Source of the DNA: Rhyacophila brunnea
Taxonomy: Eukaryota > Arthropoda > Insecta > Trichoptera > Rhyacophilidae
Reading direction: 5' to 3'
NCBI GenBank assembly: GCA_022495005.1
Contig: JAGYXB010001854.1
Coordinates: 372,001-436,000 of the forward strand
Length of the DNA stretch: 64,000 nucleotides
This document shows, piece after piece, positions 1 to 12,140 of the stretch. A model generated the notes under the pieces. That model ran no database searches. It saw only the letters and a program-made list of their open reading frames with translations, and was not told the DNA's origin. Position numbers and translations under genes: made by a program. Numbering within the stretch: the first letter of the stretch is position 1; the number at the start of each line of letters is the position of its first letter.

Positions 1-207
1 GGCCTAGGGGCTCGCTTCAGGATGTTGGGGCCATGATCGGCTGCTATATGAAAACATCTCCTTTTACGGATAATGACACACTTATAGCAGTTGCGTTAAG
101 AATTCGTTATAGTCATGCATATTACTTTAAAGTAGTGTGCCTGAACAAGTAGTGTAGTGAACAGATTTCCATTACTATTTGTTTAAAATGACTGGAATAC
201 CAGTAAT

Positions 208-635
208 AAAATTACAAGATAAAAAGAGCCTTTTATATACAATGTTTTTAAATATTCTGTTGAATCACATAAACTTGACTTGACTAGCCTAAACGATCAA
301 ATAAATTTGTACTGATAGAAATACTGAATAATGAAATGTCATTTCATATTGATTTCCATAGTAACGCACGTATATATTATTTAATAATTTAGTTGGTAGG
401 ACCCCTTAGCAACCAATAATGGTATTGAAATAACTTTTCATACAAAACAGAATTAATTAAAAATGAATTCAACTCTACTTAAAGATGCCTAAAAGTATTA
501 AAAAAATGCATTGGCATCGTGTTCCGATATATTCTAAAAGTTTCATGTCTAGCTAGTCGGGAAGTTAGTTAAAAATCGATTGCAAGATTTGTACCGGACA
601 AATAAGTATACGACCTAGGAAAAACGTTGAAAATA
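208..635 (+). repeat. Interspersed repeat family A, copy 1
   Basis: This copy shares long near-identical blocks with copies near 23.4, 24.9, 43.3, 45.1 and 47.9 kb. Common landmarks are an ACAAGATAAAAAGA block at the left, a block reading CATAGTAACGCACGTATAT in the middle, GCTAGTCGGGAAGTTAGTTA further right, and a right end containing GTACCGGACAAATAAG. No coding capacity is visible. The class of element is unresolved: I see no convincing terminal inverted repeat, and no poly(A) tail. Confidence 0.7.
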
Positions 636-643
636 GCTGCATA

Positions 644-760
644 TGTAGAGATTGCAATACGGGTATTTCAAAACCGGTATACAATAATTATTAATCGATA
701 CTGAAATACTGGTTTCAAAAATCAGAAATACCGGTTTTTTCGGTATTAAAAAACATACAC
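644..760 (+). repeat. hAT-like terminus rich in ATACCGG motifs
   Basis: The block begins TAGAGATTGCAATACGGG and carries several ATACCGGT/ATACTGGT motifs in both orientations. It matches the left end of the better preserved hAT-type element starting at 40374. The matching right terminus was not found nearby, so this is called a fragment or solo end. Confidence 0.5.
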
Positions 761-2480
761 CTTTCATTAATTCATACGTCATTTTTTCATTACTTACCTA
801 TATTGTATATTAAATTTAGTATATGTATAAGTTGTATGTTGTCAAAATGCAATTCATACAACTGCACTACAGATCATCGAAACGTCGACGAAAGAAAGAA
901 GGAAGGAAACGAATGGAAACCCAAGAATATATTACGTTAAATTTTACCATTTGGTTAAAAAATATTGTCATATAAAAAAAAATCCCATAGTAAACGAAAT
1001 ACTCTATGACTAATACTAATTTTGTGAATATAGTAGTTTTATAGGCAGCATAGTAACAGTATCTATTTTGACTCTCCTGTACTACGACGTAACATAATTG
1101 ACATGGAAATATGAGCTTGAGATTCGGCCTCCGGGATATACAATCAGGCCCGCACTTTATTTCCATTTAAGAATAACAAAAGATGGTTATCACAATTTCC
1201 GCTTATGATGGAAAATGCTAACTCTACAATATGGATCTTCACAGTAATTTGCGAAAATTGGTTATTTATCATTTTCTCGCCTTGCGAAGATACAAAAGTC
1301 GGATAATAACATAATAAAACCAATAAGTTACATCTCTTGCCTGTAGTCAAATGGTTACTATAATATTTATCCAATATTACATTGCAAGCAATTACTATTT
1401 TGGAAAGATAGTGTGATATCTATTACCTTTGACAATCTGTTCTGTCAAAATTTTTATAACTACATCGTCAAAACCAGTAGAAATGCTAATAACCAAATTA
1501 ATCGTACTAAAAATGATATTTTTTGTTTTTATTCATGTTTTCATGTGCAAAATTTGTCAGATTATTTTTAATACCTAATATATTTTGTACATCACCACAG
1601 AAATAAATATACGTTTGTTAAAATAGTTGTATTTTCAAATGACACTAATTATACCCTTCCAATGTGTTTTCATCGTGGCAGCAATGCCAGAAGAATCTGT
1701 CATTCCTCTACCAAGCGCAACTTGAATCGGCATCCATCGAATTCCAGGCAACGTGCTTTACCAATTTATTATTATTGACCGGTTTATTACTAGTCGCGTT
1801 AAAATATCATAAGAATATGCAAATGAGGTATTGTTTTAAAATCCTTTAATATTGACAAGCTTTTGTAATTTTGAATCAACGTATTGTACTAATATCTAAT
1901 TTTGAAAAAATTCAAAAACAAACATTAGAAAATTTAATTAAAAAAATATATAAATAGAAAAAAATCACATGAATCAAAGATGGATTGATAGCTTAAAGAA
2001 TATAGCACGCACGTGTAAAGTGAATGATGTGAATTCAAGTTCATCTTTATTTTAGGATTTTTATATTTCTGAGGTTTTTCATAATAAGTGTATTTTCATA
2101 TTAAAGAATTCAGCATTATTAACATTGTAAGTATAGGTATTCAATAGTTATGGAATAAAAAATAATAATAGCAATATAATATACTAACCAAGATGGTGGC
2201 CGGATAATTCATAAATTGAGTTTAAACTTACTTTTTTAATAATATATTAATAATTATAAATTAAATTTGTTCATTAATTACATTTTTAAGACCAAAAATT
2301 ATTCACATTATATGTGTATAGAAAATATTTGCGTATCCCATAAAAACTTTTCAGGACATCAATCACCATTAATTTAACCCGCGAAAAAACGAGAAGAACA
2401 ATAATTAAAAGGATTAGTTGAATGAGCTTGAGGGATTTTTTGAAGTGTGAAAAGCTTCTGTCACCTAATTCGTTCACGAA
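761..2480. other. AT-rich region, no gene seen
   Basis: Only short frames (under 100 codons) of low-complexity composition occur here, none with recognisable motifs. I see no repeat that recurs elsewhere in the window. Confidence 0.5.
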
Positions 2481-2720
2481 AATTCGTTACCATGCGATAA
2501 AACGGCGCCGGGAAGCTGTCTGGCACAAAGGTGGCGCCACGATATGGTAATTCCTTCACCTCGATAATTGATGCCCATCATAACGACCGCCTGGTTTAAT
2601 TTGGATCACATCCACCCCATACTCTCTGCACCTAGAACATAATTAATACCAGCGTCGTATAAGGGTGTCGCAAACGCCACTTATCTACAGATTCAACACT
2701 GTGGGGAGCGTCGCTGTAAA
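2481..2720. other. GC-richer unique block without ORF
   Basis: The composition rises sharply above the surrounding AT-rich DNA (for example GGCGCCGGGAAGC and GTGGCGCCACGA). Neither strand holds a sustained frame and no other copy was noticed in the window. It could be a conserved non-coding element, an untranslated exon or an old repeat; the sequence alone does not decide. Confidence 0.3.
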
Positions 2721-2862
2721 AAAATAATAGCACTCCAATCAAAGCTGCATTGATTGTATGTAAATGAATACTTTTATTAAAATTTTACTGCATTAGATCC
2801 ACGGTACGTACAATATCACTCTGTGTATATAATCCAGTCCATAAATTGTCAGTGATCTTTCC

Positions 2863-3271
2863 CATAATTTCTTAACCGGTGGTCCGCGAAGATTTTTGGG
2901 TGGGTCGCAAAAATTTTCTGCAGTTTAAAAATAGTTAGTATCCATTTTTAATACTCGTAGCTTATATTAAATTTCAAGTAATAAATATCTTTCAGAACTC
3001 GTGCAACTACAAGGGCTCACAATTAATTAACAAGTCGTTTCCGGAATAAATGACACCAATGTATATACAGTCATAAATCGTTTCATAGAAGTACGGGGGC
3101 GTGGTTTACCCAGAACCCCAGTATTTTAAGTGGGGTTGTATTATATTTCGACAATTGTTTCAAAAACAGTTTAAATATAAATATTCATTATTTTATTCTA
3201 GTGTTGATGGTCCGCAAAAGATTTTTTGATTTTTTTGTGGTCCGCGGATGTAAAAAGGTTAAGAAACATTG
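2863..3271. mobile_element. Non-autonomous hAT-like element (MITE)
   Basis: Both ends carry the TTTCTTAACC plus GGTCCGCG theme in inverted orientation: CATAATTTCTTAACCGG at the left and, read on the minus strand, CAATGTTTCTTAACC at the right. The flanks 2855-2862 (ATCTTTCC) and 3272-3279 (ATCTATAC) match at 6 of 8 positions, compatible with an aged 8-bp hAT duplication. The interior of about 400 bp has no coding frame. Confidence 0.55.
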
Positions 3272-3279
3272 ATCTATAC

Positions 3280-4309
3280 TACAGTATTCCACTGTATGTG
3301 AGTGGTTAAATTATTGAAAGTAGATCAATAACAATAACACCCATATTTATTCATATCATCGAAACATATCATGCTGAATACATTAATAGCGGTTTCAGAT
3401 TATTCATTTGAAAGAACATTGTATGAGTGCCCCTCTCTAAAGCAATAGACCGTCCCTAAATTTAAATAAAATGTGTCGTTTTTGCATTATCACCTGTGTA
3501 CCATATTTGAGGCCTTTGAATATGTATGTTGACAATTTAAACAACAAATAAATACATTTAGAACCCAAATGAATGTAGTTTATGGTTAGTGACAAAATTA
3601 GTAACATTCTTCTATATTTTTAAATCTTGGTAATTGGGGTTGTTAATAGCTGATAATAATTGCAAAAACCATCAAGCACACTTAGGACTACAAATATAAT
3701 ATTTTCTTTTCGCAAACATATTATGATTTTTAAGCAATTAAAAAAACGAACAACGAAATAAAATATCATTATACAATTCAAATTAATAAAAAATCATATT
3801 TAAGGTGGGTCGTAAAATATTGAGAATGGCGGCTGATGAATATAAGTGACTTTAACTAATAAACAGAGCTAGATTTGATATTTTATGATAATATACCTAC
3901 GATGGGATTGTACTAATAATAATGGTGAAAAAGTAACAATGGAGATAACTGACATTGATACCAACTATGTTAACTCGAATAAATTTCATTTTAGTTTTAC
4001 GGCATGGAGCAAATACTATTTAGATTTTTATTACAAGATTTTATTTTGAAAAAATACATTTATTGGAGAATTTTAGATGTTCTGTAAAAACGTAACGTTA
4101 TTCATTATGGGTAAATGTGTTTTTTTACGAATTTTAATATCGTTGTGTATGCCACTCTGTATGCTCCATAATCATTATTGACTCTGCAATATCAACGTAT
4201 GCATTTTACGTATGCAGGTCAAATCCGAACACGCCTCAATTTATATACATTTATAATGATATTTTTTTTTTAAATATTTTTTATGTAATAATACTTCGTT
4301 GCAGTGCAG
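3280..4309. other. AT-rich region, no gene seen
   Basis: No open frame, RNA gene or recurring repeat was recognised. Confidence 0.4.
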
Positions 4310-4705
4310 CTATGACGATTTGGCACCGGACAACTGAACGCCACGAAATTCGAAAATAAATAGACGTTAGGTACTTATAGGTACTTTAAAAAAATATATG
4401 TAATATTATTATTTATATTTAAATGATTATATTATGATTTAATAGTTGATGAGAATGTAAATATGCAGACGTAAATAATGATTTAATCGTGCATATGTTC
4501 AAGTTCCAACGAAAAATGAGTTTTTTATTTTATATAAAGCCTTAGGCATGGTAATTCTCAATCCGCAATAAAGAATACATTAGGTTAAGAGTAAAATGAA
4601 TTAAAACTACTAAGTAGTAGATAGAAACTGATTAAAATACCTCGTCTACGTTCTGTATACGTGTCTACGACAGTGCGGCGTCCAATTGTCCGGAGTCCAG
4701 TCGTC
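4310..4705. mobile_element. Small element with imperfect CCGGACAA inverted ends
   Basis: The left end contains CACCGGACAACTGAACGCC. The right end, read on the minus strand, contains TCCGGACAATTGGACGCC. The roughly 380-bp interior is AT-rich and non-coding, so this fits a MITE. The exact boundaries and target duplication are unclear. Confidence 0.4.
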
Positions 4706-6428
4706 CCATTCCCAGTGGGTGATATCTCAAAGAAATTTAATAATTCCACATTTTTTATAGTTATTAATTTATGTTTCATTCAATTGATAATGCATAGTAC
4801 ATGATTTTAGGAAAGGTCACTCTTTATTGGACAATTATTAGACAAAGATAATCTATAATTTTGAAAAATATTTACACTAAATAATGTGACTTGTAACTAC
4901 TGGTATGCAGGGGTTTTTCCGGAGGTTTTTTAAAAATTGAAATCACAGATTTACGGCAATTTAATAGTTAGTATATTTTACATTTCATACAATATATCGA
5001 ACATAGATCCTTATGCGGGTAACCAAATATATAAGTGAAATATTATTTAATAATTATAAAGATATCACAGAACTTTGTTGTTAGATGCGGAACAAAATTT
5101 ATTTACTTTATGCACTGACTTTTTTCGGGGTTGATTATTATTTTTTTATGTTCAATATTGACTGCTATACATCCACCAGTATACCGCTGAGTGAGGGCGC
5201 CACACGCTAATATTTGTCTTACCACTCAAGACTTTTTATACTGTGGTGAGCATAGTTCTAAATTTTAACACCTGACAATTTATGATGATATATCTATAGG
5301 TGCGCGCATTTTGGTGTAAAAATGGTGGTGCATTAAGTACGGACAATGCAGTAGGTACCTCAGGCACATTCCGTGAGGACAAAAGTACAGAATCAACCAA
5401 CTCGTTATTCAAGTAAATTTGAACGGTAAAAATAGCAGAAGACGATGCCACATTTTTTAATTTAAGAGTCTGGTATGATTACAGATCCACCAAATTGTCA
5501 TCCGACAACAACAAATTGTTAAGAACAGGTCGCAGTCGCACGCAGAAGACTTCCCAGTATCATGACGGCGGCGCTTGCTAGAAGCATATTTTAGTATTGT
5601 ACGGATTCTCCTTTAAATGCGACTTCTTTTCTTAAACCAAAAATTTACTAATAATAACTCTATCACTACTCTTGATCTTTATAGACATATTTAAAAAAAA
5701 TCAAAATACGTAAAGTAATAGATTCATACACCACGGGGACATAAAATGTAATGATACATTTGGAGGCATTTCTCATTATCCTCTTGATGCTGGCTAACTT
5801 CCGATAGGTGGTGAAACGAGAATCAGAAGATTAAGTTTTCCCATCGATATTTTGATATTTGGATACTTGTAAAATCGGTGTAGCAAATTTATTACCTGAT
5901 AAAATAAATCATTTTCTTATATTTTCTTTTTTATAAAATTCAACAACTGAACGCGGCCCAATTTTATGGACTTTCTAATTAGATATTTTTGAAATGTTGC
6001 TAGCTTATCAATGAAATTAAAAAGTAAATTAATATATATTTCACTCTCTAAAATTGTATTCCAAAAAAAATACTTGTCACATTTTTCTTAATTCTAATTG
6101 TGCTCCTGAACAAAAATATGTTGGGAATCTTTGCTCTATTGAGTTCTATAAATTATTATATATTTAATAGTACTGTAATTCTCCGAAGTTAGTCTGAAAA
6201 TATACAGCGACTAATTAATCTGATTTACACATATACGTTAATTTTATTATTATATTAACAAAACTCGCCTAAATAAGCATACTACTCAGGTAAATTCTTA
6301 TAATATTAAATGAAGGAGCGTAATGATTAATAACATTATTGATAGCATAATTATTATGTTATTCATGAGTCAGTTAAAAGCTTTTTCATGGGAATAGATT
6401 ATTAAATTAAATATATTATATTATATTA
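4706..6428. other. AT-rich region, no gene seen
   Basis: Short frames only. None shows a recognisable domain or codon pattern. Confidence 0.4.
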
Positions 6429-7729
6429 CGAGGGTGGGTCAATAAGTCCTTAGAAAAGCCGACAGGTGGCGCGACTAGTACTGTAAGCGGTTTGTTTTCA
6501 TGCAGCGGCACTACCGATTCAGTATGCTGCGAAGTTTCAATCAGATTGGTCGGGTTGTTGTGTGTTTCTCGTACATTTAAAAAAAAAATTTGCTTGTGGA
6601 AAATGGAAAAATGGAAAATGGAGAAAATTGAGTTTAGAGCTGTTATTAAACATTTTAATATAAAAGGGTTAACAGCAAAGGAAATAAAAAATGAGTTGGA
6701 TTTAGTTCGGCATATATCTGCTCCTTCACTTGCAACTATTTATAACTGGTTAAATGAATTTAAACGTGGTCGTACATCAACAAAGGATGAACCACGCTCA
6801 GGACGTCCTGTAGAGGTGACTACACCAGAAATGATCAATAAAATCCACGATATGGTGTTAAGTGACCGAAGATTAAAGTTGAGTGAGATAATTGAGGTTA
6901 CAGGGATCTCAAAAGGTAGCGTCATTTCTATTTTACATGACAAATTGGGCATGAAAAAATTTCTGCAAGATGGGTGCCGCGTTTGCTCACAGTCGACAAT
7001 AAACGCAATAGGGTGGTGGCCTCTAAAGCCCTGTTGTCGCTCATGCAACGCAATCCGGATGAATTTTTTCGTCGCTTTGTGACTGTAGATGAAACATGGA
7101 TACACCACTATACTCCCGAGACGAAAGAACAGTCAAAGCAGTGGATTGCGAAGGCAAACCATGTCCAAAGAAGGCGAAAACCGTAAAATCAGCTGGTAAG
7201 GTTATGGTTACTGTATTTTGGGATGCACGTGAAATTATTTTCGTTGACTATTTGGAAAAAGGAAAAACAATAACAGATGATTATTATGCATCTTTACTGG
7301 ACCAGCTAAAAAACGAAATTGAAGAAAAACGGCCTCATTTAAACAGGAAAAAATCCTCTTTCATCAGGACAATGCCCGTGTTCACACATGTTTACGATCA
7401 ATGGCTAAAATTGAAGAATTGAAGTTCGAATTGGTCGACCACCCACCGTATTCGCCAGATTTAGCCCCCAGTGACTTTTTCCTTTTCCCAAACTTAAAAA
7501 AATGGCTAAGTGGACAACGTTTTTTTTCAAATGAAGAAGTCATCGATCGGACAAATGCTTATTTTGAGGACCTTCCGAAAACTTATTTTTCTGACGGTTT
7601 AAAAAAAATTGAGAAACGTTTAACCAAGTGTATTGAGCTCCAAGGAGATTATGTTGAGAAATAAAAAAAAAATACAAAAATAAAAACTGTTTTAATGCTT
7701 TTTTCTAAGGAATTATTGACCCACCCTCG
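6429..7729 (+). mobile_element. mariner element, copy 1 (1.3 kb)
   Basis: Terminal inverted repeats of about 30 bp begin CGAGGGTGGGTCAATAAG at the left and end with the reverse complement CGAGGGTGGGTCAATAAT at the right. TA dinucleotides at 6427-6428 and 7730-7731 are the expected Tc1/mariner target duplication. The element is collinear with, and nearly identical to, the copies at 40472 and 54913. It encodes a single, broken transposase gene. Confidence 0.95.
6603..7664 (+). pseudogene. mariner transposase, broken by frameshifts (copy 1)
   Basis: This gene would encode the DD34D transposase that binds the terminal repeats and carries out cut-and-paste transposition in the nucleus. The ATG at 6603 (MEKWKMEKIEF) is in frame with the conserved N-terminal helix-turn-helix region (FRAVIKHFNIKGLTAKEI). 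The first catalytic Asp lies in VTVDETWIHHYTPE and the third in SPDLAPSDFFLF. Compared with the other two copies, single-base deletions in A-runs near 6955, 7152 and 7350 split the frame into four pieces (ends near 7082, 7186, 7422 and 7664), and LVHGIS has become LVRHIS. No functional protein is expected. The family assignment is firm; the subfamily is not resolved. Confidence 0.93.
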
Positions 7730-7849
7730 TATCATGGACATAGACAGGTCAAAGTCGCTAAGTGCTTAGTATTTATTTTGTTAAATAAAATAGGATTAAT
7801 AAAATACTCTGTGATTATTATTACCCCATAATATTATATTATATTTTTG

Positions 7850-8117
7850 TCTTAAAATATCTATGACGCATGAGAAAAAATATATGAAATTGTGTAAAAG
7901 AGAGCGATACAGAGAGAATGTGTATTAAATATAAATATATTAACACAAATTCTGTATTTGAAAAATCGGAAGAACGGTTTATTTTAATGGGGTCTTGAAA
8001 GAAAATAAATGATACTCTCATAATAGTTTTCCAGGTACTTACTGTGCTGTAATAGCAGCGGAGGTAAGGTGTGGAGATCCGACATAAATAGTGCACAATA
8101 CACTTTGTTAGTCATAC
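7850..8117 (-). repeat. Interspersed repeat family B, long copy
   Basis: Read on the minus strand it starts GACTAACAAAGTGTATTG and runs through ATGTCGGATCTCCACACC, GCTATTACAGCACAG and TTCTTCCGATTTTTCAAAT. The block at about 57580-57800 on the plus strand follows the same order. Short pieces of its first 70 bp recur at 8290, 8458 and 18820. No coding frame or inverted ends were seen. Confidence 0.5.
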
Positions 8118-8136
8118 TTAATTGTTTTCATTAACC

Positions 8137-8275
8137 TAAGAATACAAATTGCTGATGGTAATGGTTAATTTTTGAAATTTTATAGATAGAAGAATATTTT
8201 TTTATCTATAATGGTTTGGTTTGGGCAGGGTTTAATATAATTTTAAAAACCGTCTGCAATTTGTATTCTTAATTC
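8137..8275. repeat. Small foldback with AAGAATACAAATTGC ends
   Basis: AAGAATACAAATTGCTGATGG at the left is mirrored by CCGTCTGCAATTTGTATTCTT at the right, making a stem of about 20 bp around a 95-bp AT-rich loop. It could be a very short MITE or half of a larger foldback. Confidence 0.5.
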
Positions 8276-8289
8276 AATGAAAATAAAAA

Positions 8290-8537
8290 AGATGACTGTT
8301 AACGTTTAGTGGGCACTATGTATATCGGATCTTCACAGCTAACCTTTACTATTTTTTTTTTTGGCCCAGGCAATAAAATCCCGGTAAATAATAGAATTAA
8401 AAAAAACTAACCAATACCATTTTAAATTAACATTCTGAGTTCAAAGGATAAAATAATTATGACTAACAAAGTTTAGTGTGCACCATGTATGTCTGGTCTT
8501 CACACCCTATCTTCACCTTTCGCCACTGGACAATAGC
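8290..8537 (+). repeat. Two short direct copies of the repeat family B head
   Basis: The blocks 8290-8357 and 8458-8537 both carry AAC(A)AAGTTTAGTG/AACGTTTAGTGG, then CACTATGTAT or CACCATGTATG, then a CTTCACA tail. They resemble the opening of the family B copy at 7850-8117 (opposite strand) and the block at 18820-18905. The second copy continues to TTCGCCACTGG, which also appears at 18886. Confidence 0.45.
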
Positions 8538-8652
8538 ATATCGAGTGATTAGAGTATCAAAAAAGTAGTTTGTTATCTAAAGAGATTGGTTGCTGTAACC
8601 TACTATAACCTTAGGCAATTATATACACAACCAATCAAAAACTAGAAACATT

Positions 8653-8742
8653 ATGGATGAGGAAAAAACATCAGCTAAGCGTCACCGTTTGGCAAATGAA
8701 CGTGTTCAACGATGGCGTGCTCGGAAAATTCAGGAGATGTAG
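8653..8742 (+). pseudogene. Possible N-terminal relic of a transposon protein
   Basis: A 29-codon frame starts at an ATG (MDEEKTSAKRHRLANERVQR) and continues with a strongly basic WRARK stretch before a stop. The basic heptad-like composition resembles N-termini of several transposon-encoded proteins. It is far too short to assign, and the frame is not continued after the stop in any obvious frame. It lies just upstream of the SINE insertion. Confidence 0.2.
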
Positions 8743-8867
8743 TACCTCACAGACACATAATTGAGGCTGAAATACCAGAACAAAGACAGTATGACAGAAC
8801 ATACAAATAAACGCATGAGAGAGAGGGAGACATGGATGACGTATGAAAATGTTGACAAATGGTACTG

Positions 8868-8881
8868 CCATCTGGTAATAT
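8868..8881. repeat. Target-site duplication, left copy
   Basis: CCATCTGGTAATAT is repeated exactly at 9060-9073 on the other side of the SINE. Confidence 0.85.
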
Positions 8882-9059
8882 ATATATTTTTTTTAAATTA
8901 CCTTACTTTTTCGTACAAGGTGGTTGTTAGTAATTTTTGAACAATTATAAACAGCCAGGCTTTGAGAAAAACATATAAATATTGTGTCCTCACCGGGAAT
9001 CGAACCCAGAACTCTCGGGCGGAAGGCCAGCGCCTTACCCACTGCACCACGAGAGCCGC
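8882..9059 (-). mobile_element. tRNA-derived SINE with intact target duplications
   Basis: Read on the minus strand, the element opens with a tRNA-like head: an A box within CGTGGTGCAGTGGGTAAGG and a B box GGTTCGATTCC, spaced as in RNA polymerase III promoters. A unique body of about 100 bp follows, then an A/TA-rich 3' tail. The T arm pairs well and the acceptor stem pairs only partly, so this is a SINE rather than a working tRNA gene. Perfect 14-bp direct repeats flank it, the signature of LINE-driven insertion. Polymerase III transcription is inferred from the boxes only. Confidence 0.85.
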
Positions 9060-9073
9060 CCATCTGGTAATAT
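9060..9073. repeat. Target-site duplication, right copy
   Basis: CCATCTGGTAATAT is identical to 8868-8881. Confidence 0.85.
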
Positions 9074-9159
9074 TTTTTAGTTTAATAATAATAATGTGTT
9101 GTTTTTTTTGTTTCAGAGTTGTACGAGTACCACTGCTTCGCAAATACACACTCTGAAAA

Positions 9160-11679
9160 TCCGGTATGTAATTTAATAGTTTAAGTTTAATGTTACAAAG
9201 TTCTCAATTGAATTTGTGAAACCTGTTAGGGGTCTGTAATTTTGTACCCTTTTGTTAGGCTACGTTATTTAAATAAGTTAATCCCAATATCTAATTGGCA
9301 ATAAGACGTTCAATGATCGATCTAAATCAGCTTCTTTGAAGTAGGTAAGCTTTCAGTATACTGGAACACTTCAACAAATAATCAGTGAAAGAGAAACTCA
9401 CTTCAAATTTGGTTATTCTTCTTTTATTTGGGGCTTAAATTTTTCATCATGAATATTTTAATTATAGACATTTCAAGATTTTAATCAATTTTTCAATTGG
9501 CATTAATGTATTTAAAGTATAATAAGTGTATTTTTTTTAGGTATACTCTCCATAAAGAGACTAAAACAGAAATATTTTAATCAGAATTCAAAACATTTTT
9601 TAGCGATGGTATTAGAAAATGTTATGTATTTTTTTTTGCCAACAATATTATGAACATACAAATTACCGTCTACCAATTTGTCTAACTCGGCACTCAAAAT
9701 GGAAAATTTAAGAAATTATTATTAACATACTTACCTATTGCATTTCATAAAAATAAATATGTTAGATTTCACGAACCGAAGCTATGCTCCGGTGCGCTAC
9801 GGTGTGTTTCGAACCCTAGTCCAACTAAACCCACGTTATACATGACGCCCACACCTTGGAAACATGGACATTAACATGTGAAATTTATTAGCTTGCAACA
9901 AACAATCTCCGTCATTCAATAAAGGGAAAAATTTGTGTAGAATGTACAATATTAAGTTATAAGATAGATAGGCCTTGCCGTGTATACACGTCGCGTGTAC
10001 AATAGTGTACTTCAAAATAAGCAATGTGTGTCAAATGTAATAGGGTGCAGAAAAAGGGCGGCAATAATACTAACGTACAAATTGTAAGACTACTACTTTC
10101 GATAGAGACAGGTGGCGAGAGTTGTTGGAGGTGGCCAGAACTTAGCTGGTATTATATTTGATATTATATACACATACTTACATGCATCAACCAAAATGTA
10201 ATTTTCCTACTTTAGTGCTGAAGTTACATTAGTGCAACCTTAACCCTTAATTGCATGGTTTGACCTTTCAGTAACAAACTATATTGTGATTTACATTTTT
10301 TGCGTGTATAAAATTTAATTTAGAATTTGCAGTTCTCTGCAGTTAAAAAATGTGCTTACAAAATAGTTATAATGTTTATACACAGATGCCACTTAATGTG
10401 ATCGATTAGAAAAATAGGTATTCGCATCATACATTTAATGGTTAATCATAATATATGAGTATAGTATGACGAAACCTTAAATGAATCATTCAGTTACCTG
10501 TCGGAAATCAAAAATATTTTTATTCCTTTGCTTATAAGATTAAAATATAACATTTTCCAAAAAAATAAACCTGAATGTGCACTGAACTTCGTATTATTTT
10601 AAAGTTGGCGACAGATGAAAAAATACACAAACGTAAATTGCGTTGCTATTATTCATTTTACACACTGAAAAAATGTTTTAATTAAATTATATATACCCTG
10701 TTAAGCATTGCGGCATTGGGTAAGTAAATACAAGGTCATTCCATTTCATTCAGTCATTTACAAGTTTCCTGCCACCGCCATGTGACATAATAAAAGAATC
10801 TTTTTCAATGCTCTCCTGGATAAGAAATTTGCTAGTAACGTTAGTCTAGTACTACATTAAGGTTTAAAACGATATCCATATTTTGACTAAATATATTGCC
10901 ACATAAAAAAAAACATGGAGCCCTTAGAAAATATTAAATTGAAATTCTTAGAACTTTTGGTATAAAATTAATTTATCAAGAAGCACCCAAATGTCGCAAT
11001 TACTTTCCTATTCACTGGGCGACTAACACACGAAGCAGTGCTGCTATCTGTTTTCAACACAGGTATAGTACATTTTCCGAAAAGTTAGCTAGACTTCTAG
11101 TACGCGTTGTCTGCGACATAAAGTTTTTTTATATCTTCTTAGCAGCCAATTGGAACATTTTTCTATTGTCAAACTTTTTTAGCTTTTATGGGGTAATACA
11201 AAAGCTGTATGAAAGAGATTTTGAGCTTTCAAAATTCTTCTTATTTCGCAGATAAGTCTTTTTCCATACCGTTTATGCATATTTTATAAAAAGTCGTTTT
11301 GGCGTATTATATTTTTGTATCGTACAAACCGGACCAAAAATATAGTACAAATACTATAATTATATTACGGTTGATAATAGTGCCACTAAGGCAAAATCCA
11401 AGAATCATTAATTTTACAAAAGACTTGCTATACAAAATGAACTCAATAGAAAACTTTAGCCATTGAATATACCTACAATGTATAGGTACAACATTATTTG
11501 AAAAACACTTGAAAGATAACATAGTATACTATGATTTTACTAGAAATTGACTACAATATCGTTGCTATTCAGACAAAAGTCATTATGTATCAGCAGAAGT
11601 TTTTAGATCAGTACTCTTTTAAATATTTTAAGGTGTATTATAAATAAACGAAAAAGCCTCTGAAATTAAACGTTCAGAA
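9160..11679. other. AT-rich region, no gene seen
   Basis: Frames are short and composition-driven. A B-box-like GTTTCGAACCC at about 9808 has no properly spaced A box. Confidence 0.4.
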
Positions 11680-11683
11680 ATCT

Positions 11684-11760
11684 CATAGAAAAATCTTGGA
11701 TTCAGTTCAATCACATAGTTTAGTTAAGTTTAGTGCTCTAACCATTACGCTACCGAACCA
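11684..11760 (-). repeat. Degenerate tRNA-like head
   Basis: On the minus strand, GGTAGCGTAATGGTTAGAG is a good A-box match. About 45 nt downstream, TTGAACTGAATCC is a decayed B box. No acceptor stem is visible and no target duplication was found. It is probably an old SINE or tRNA pseudogene. Confidence 0.35.
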
Positions 11761-12140
11761 AGTACTTTTCTTACGGATAATTCCTAACATCCGCGTACTA
11801 ATTGATGATGACATTTTTAAGTTTTGTCAACGTTTAAATACCTTCTCCATATCATTCTCGTGTTATTATAATCTTATGGGTCTATCATCATCAGAGAAAG
11901 CTTCGCTACATTTTCTGCTACCCAAAACAGTATGTTGGAGCTGCACTCGTACTATCTATGAAGGTCCTTAAGCGAAAAAATGCGGTGTATTACTCTTACG
12001 TTCCCATTTCAGTGGTCACTAAGTCATCGTAATCCGACAGACGGTTGAATTGAGTTGAGTTATTCTATAATTATTCATTCATCCACATGTCATTTAAGAA
12101 CACTATTCTTTTACCTTCAACACTAATTTTATATATACAA

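Noticed and set aside
9780..9830. tRNA-like GTTTCGAACCC block
   Set aside because: No A box at the proper distance on the same strand.
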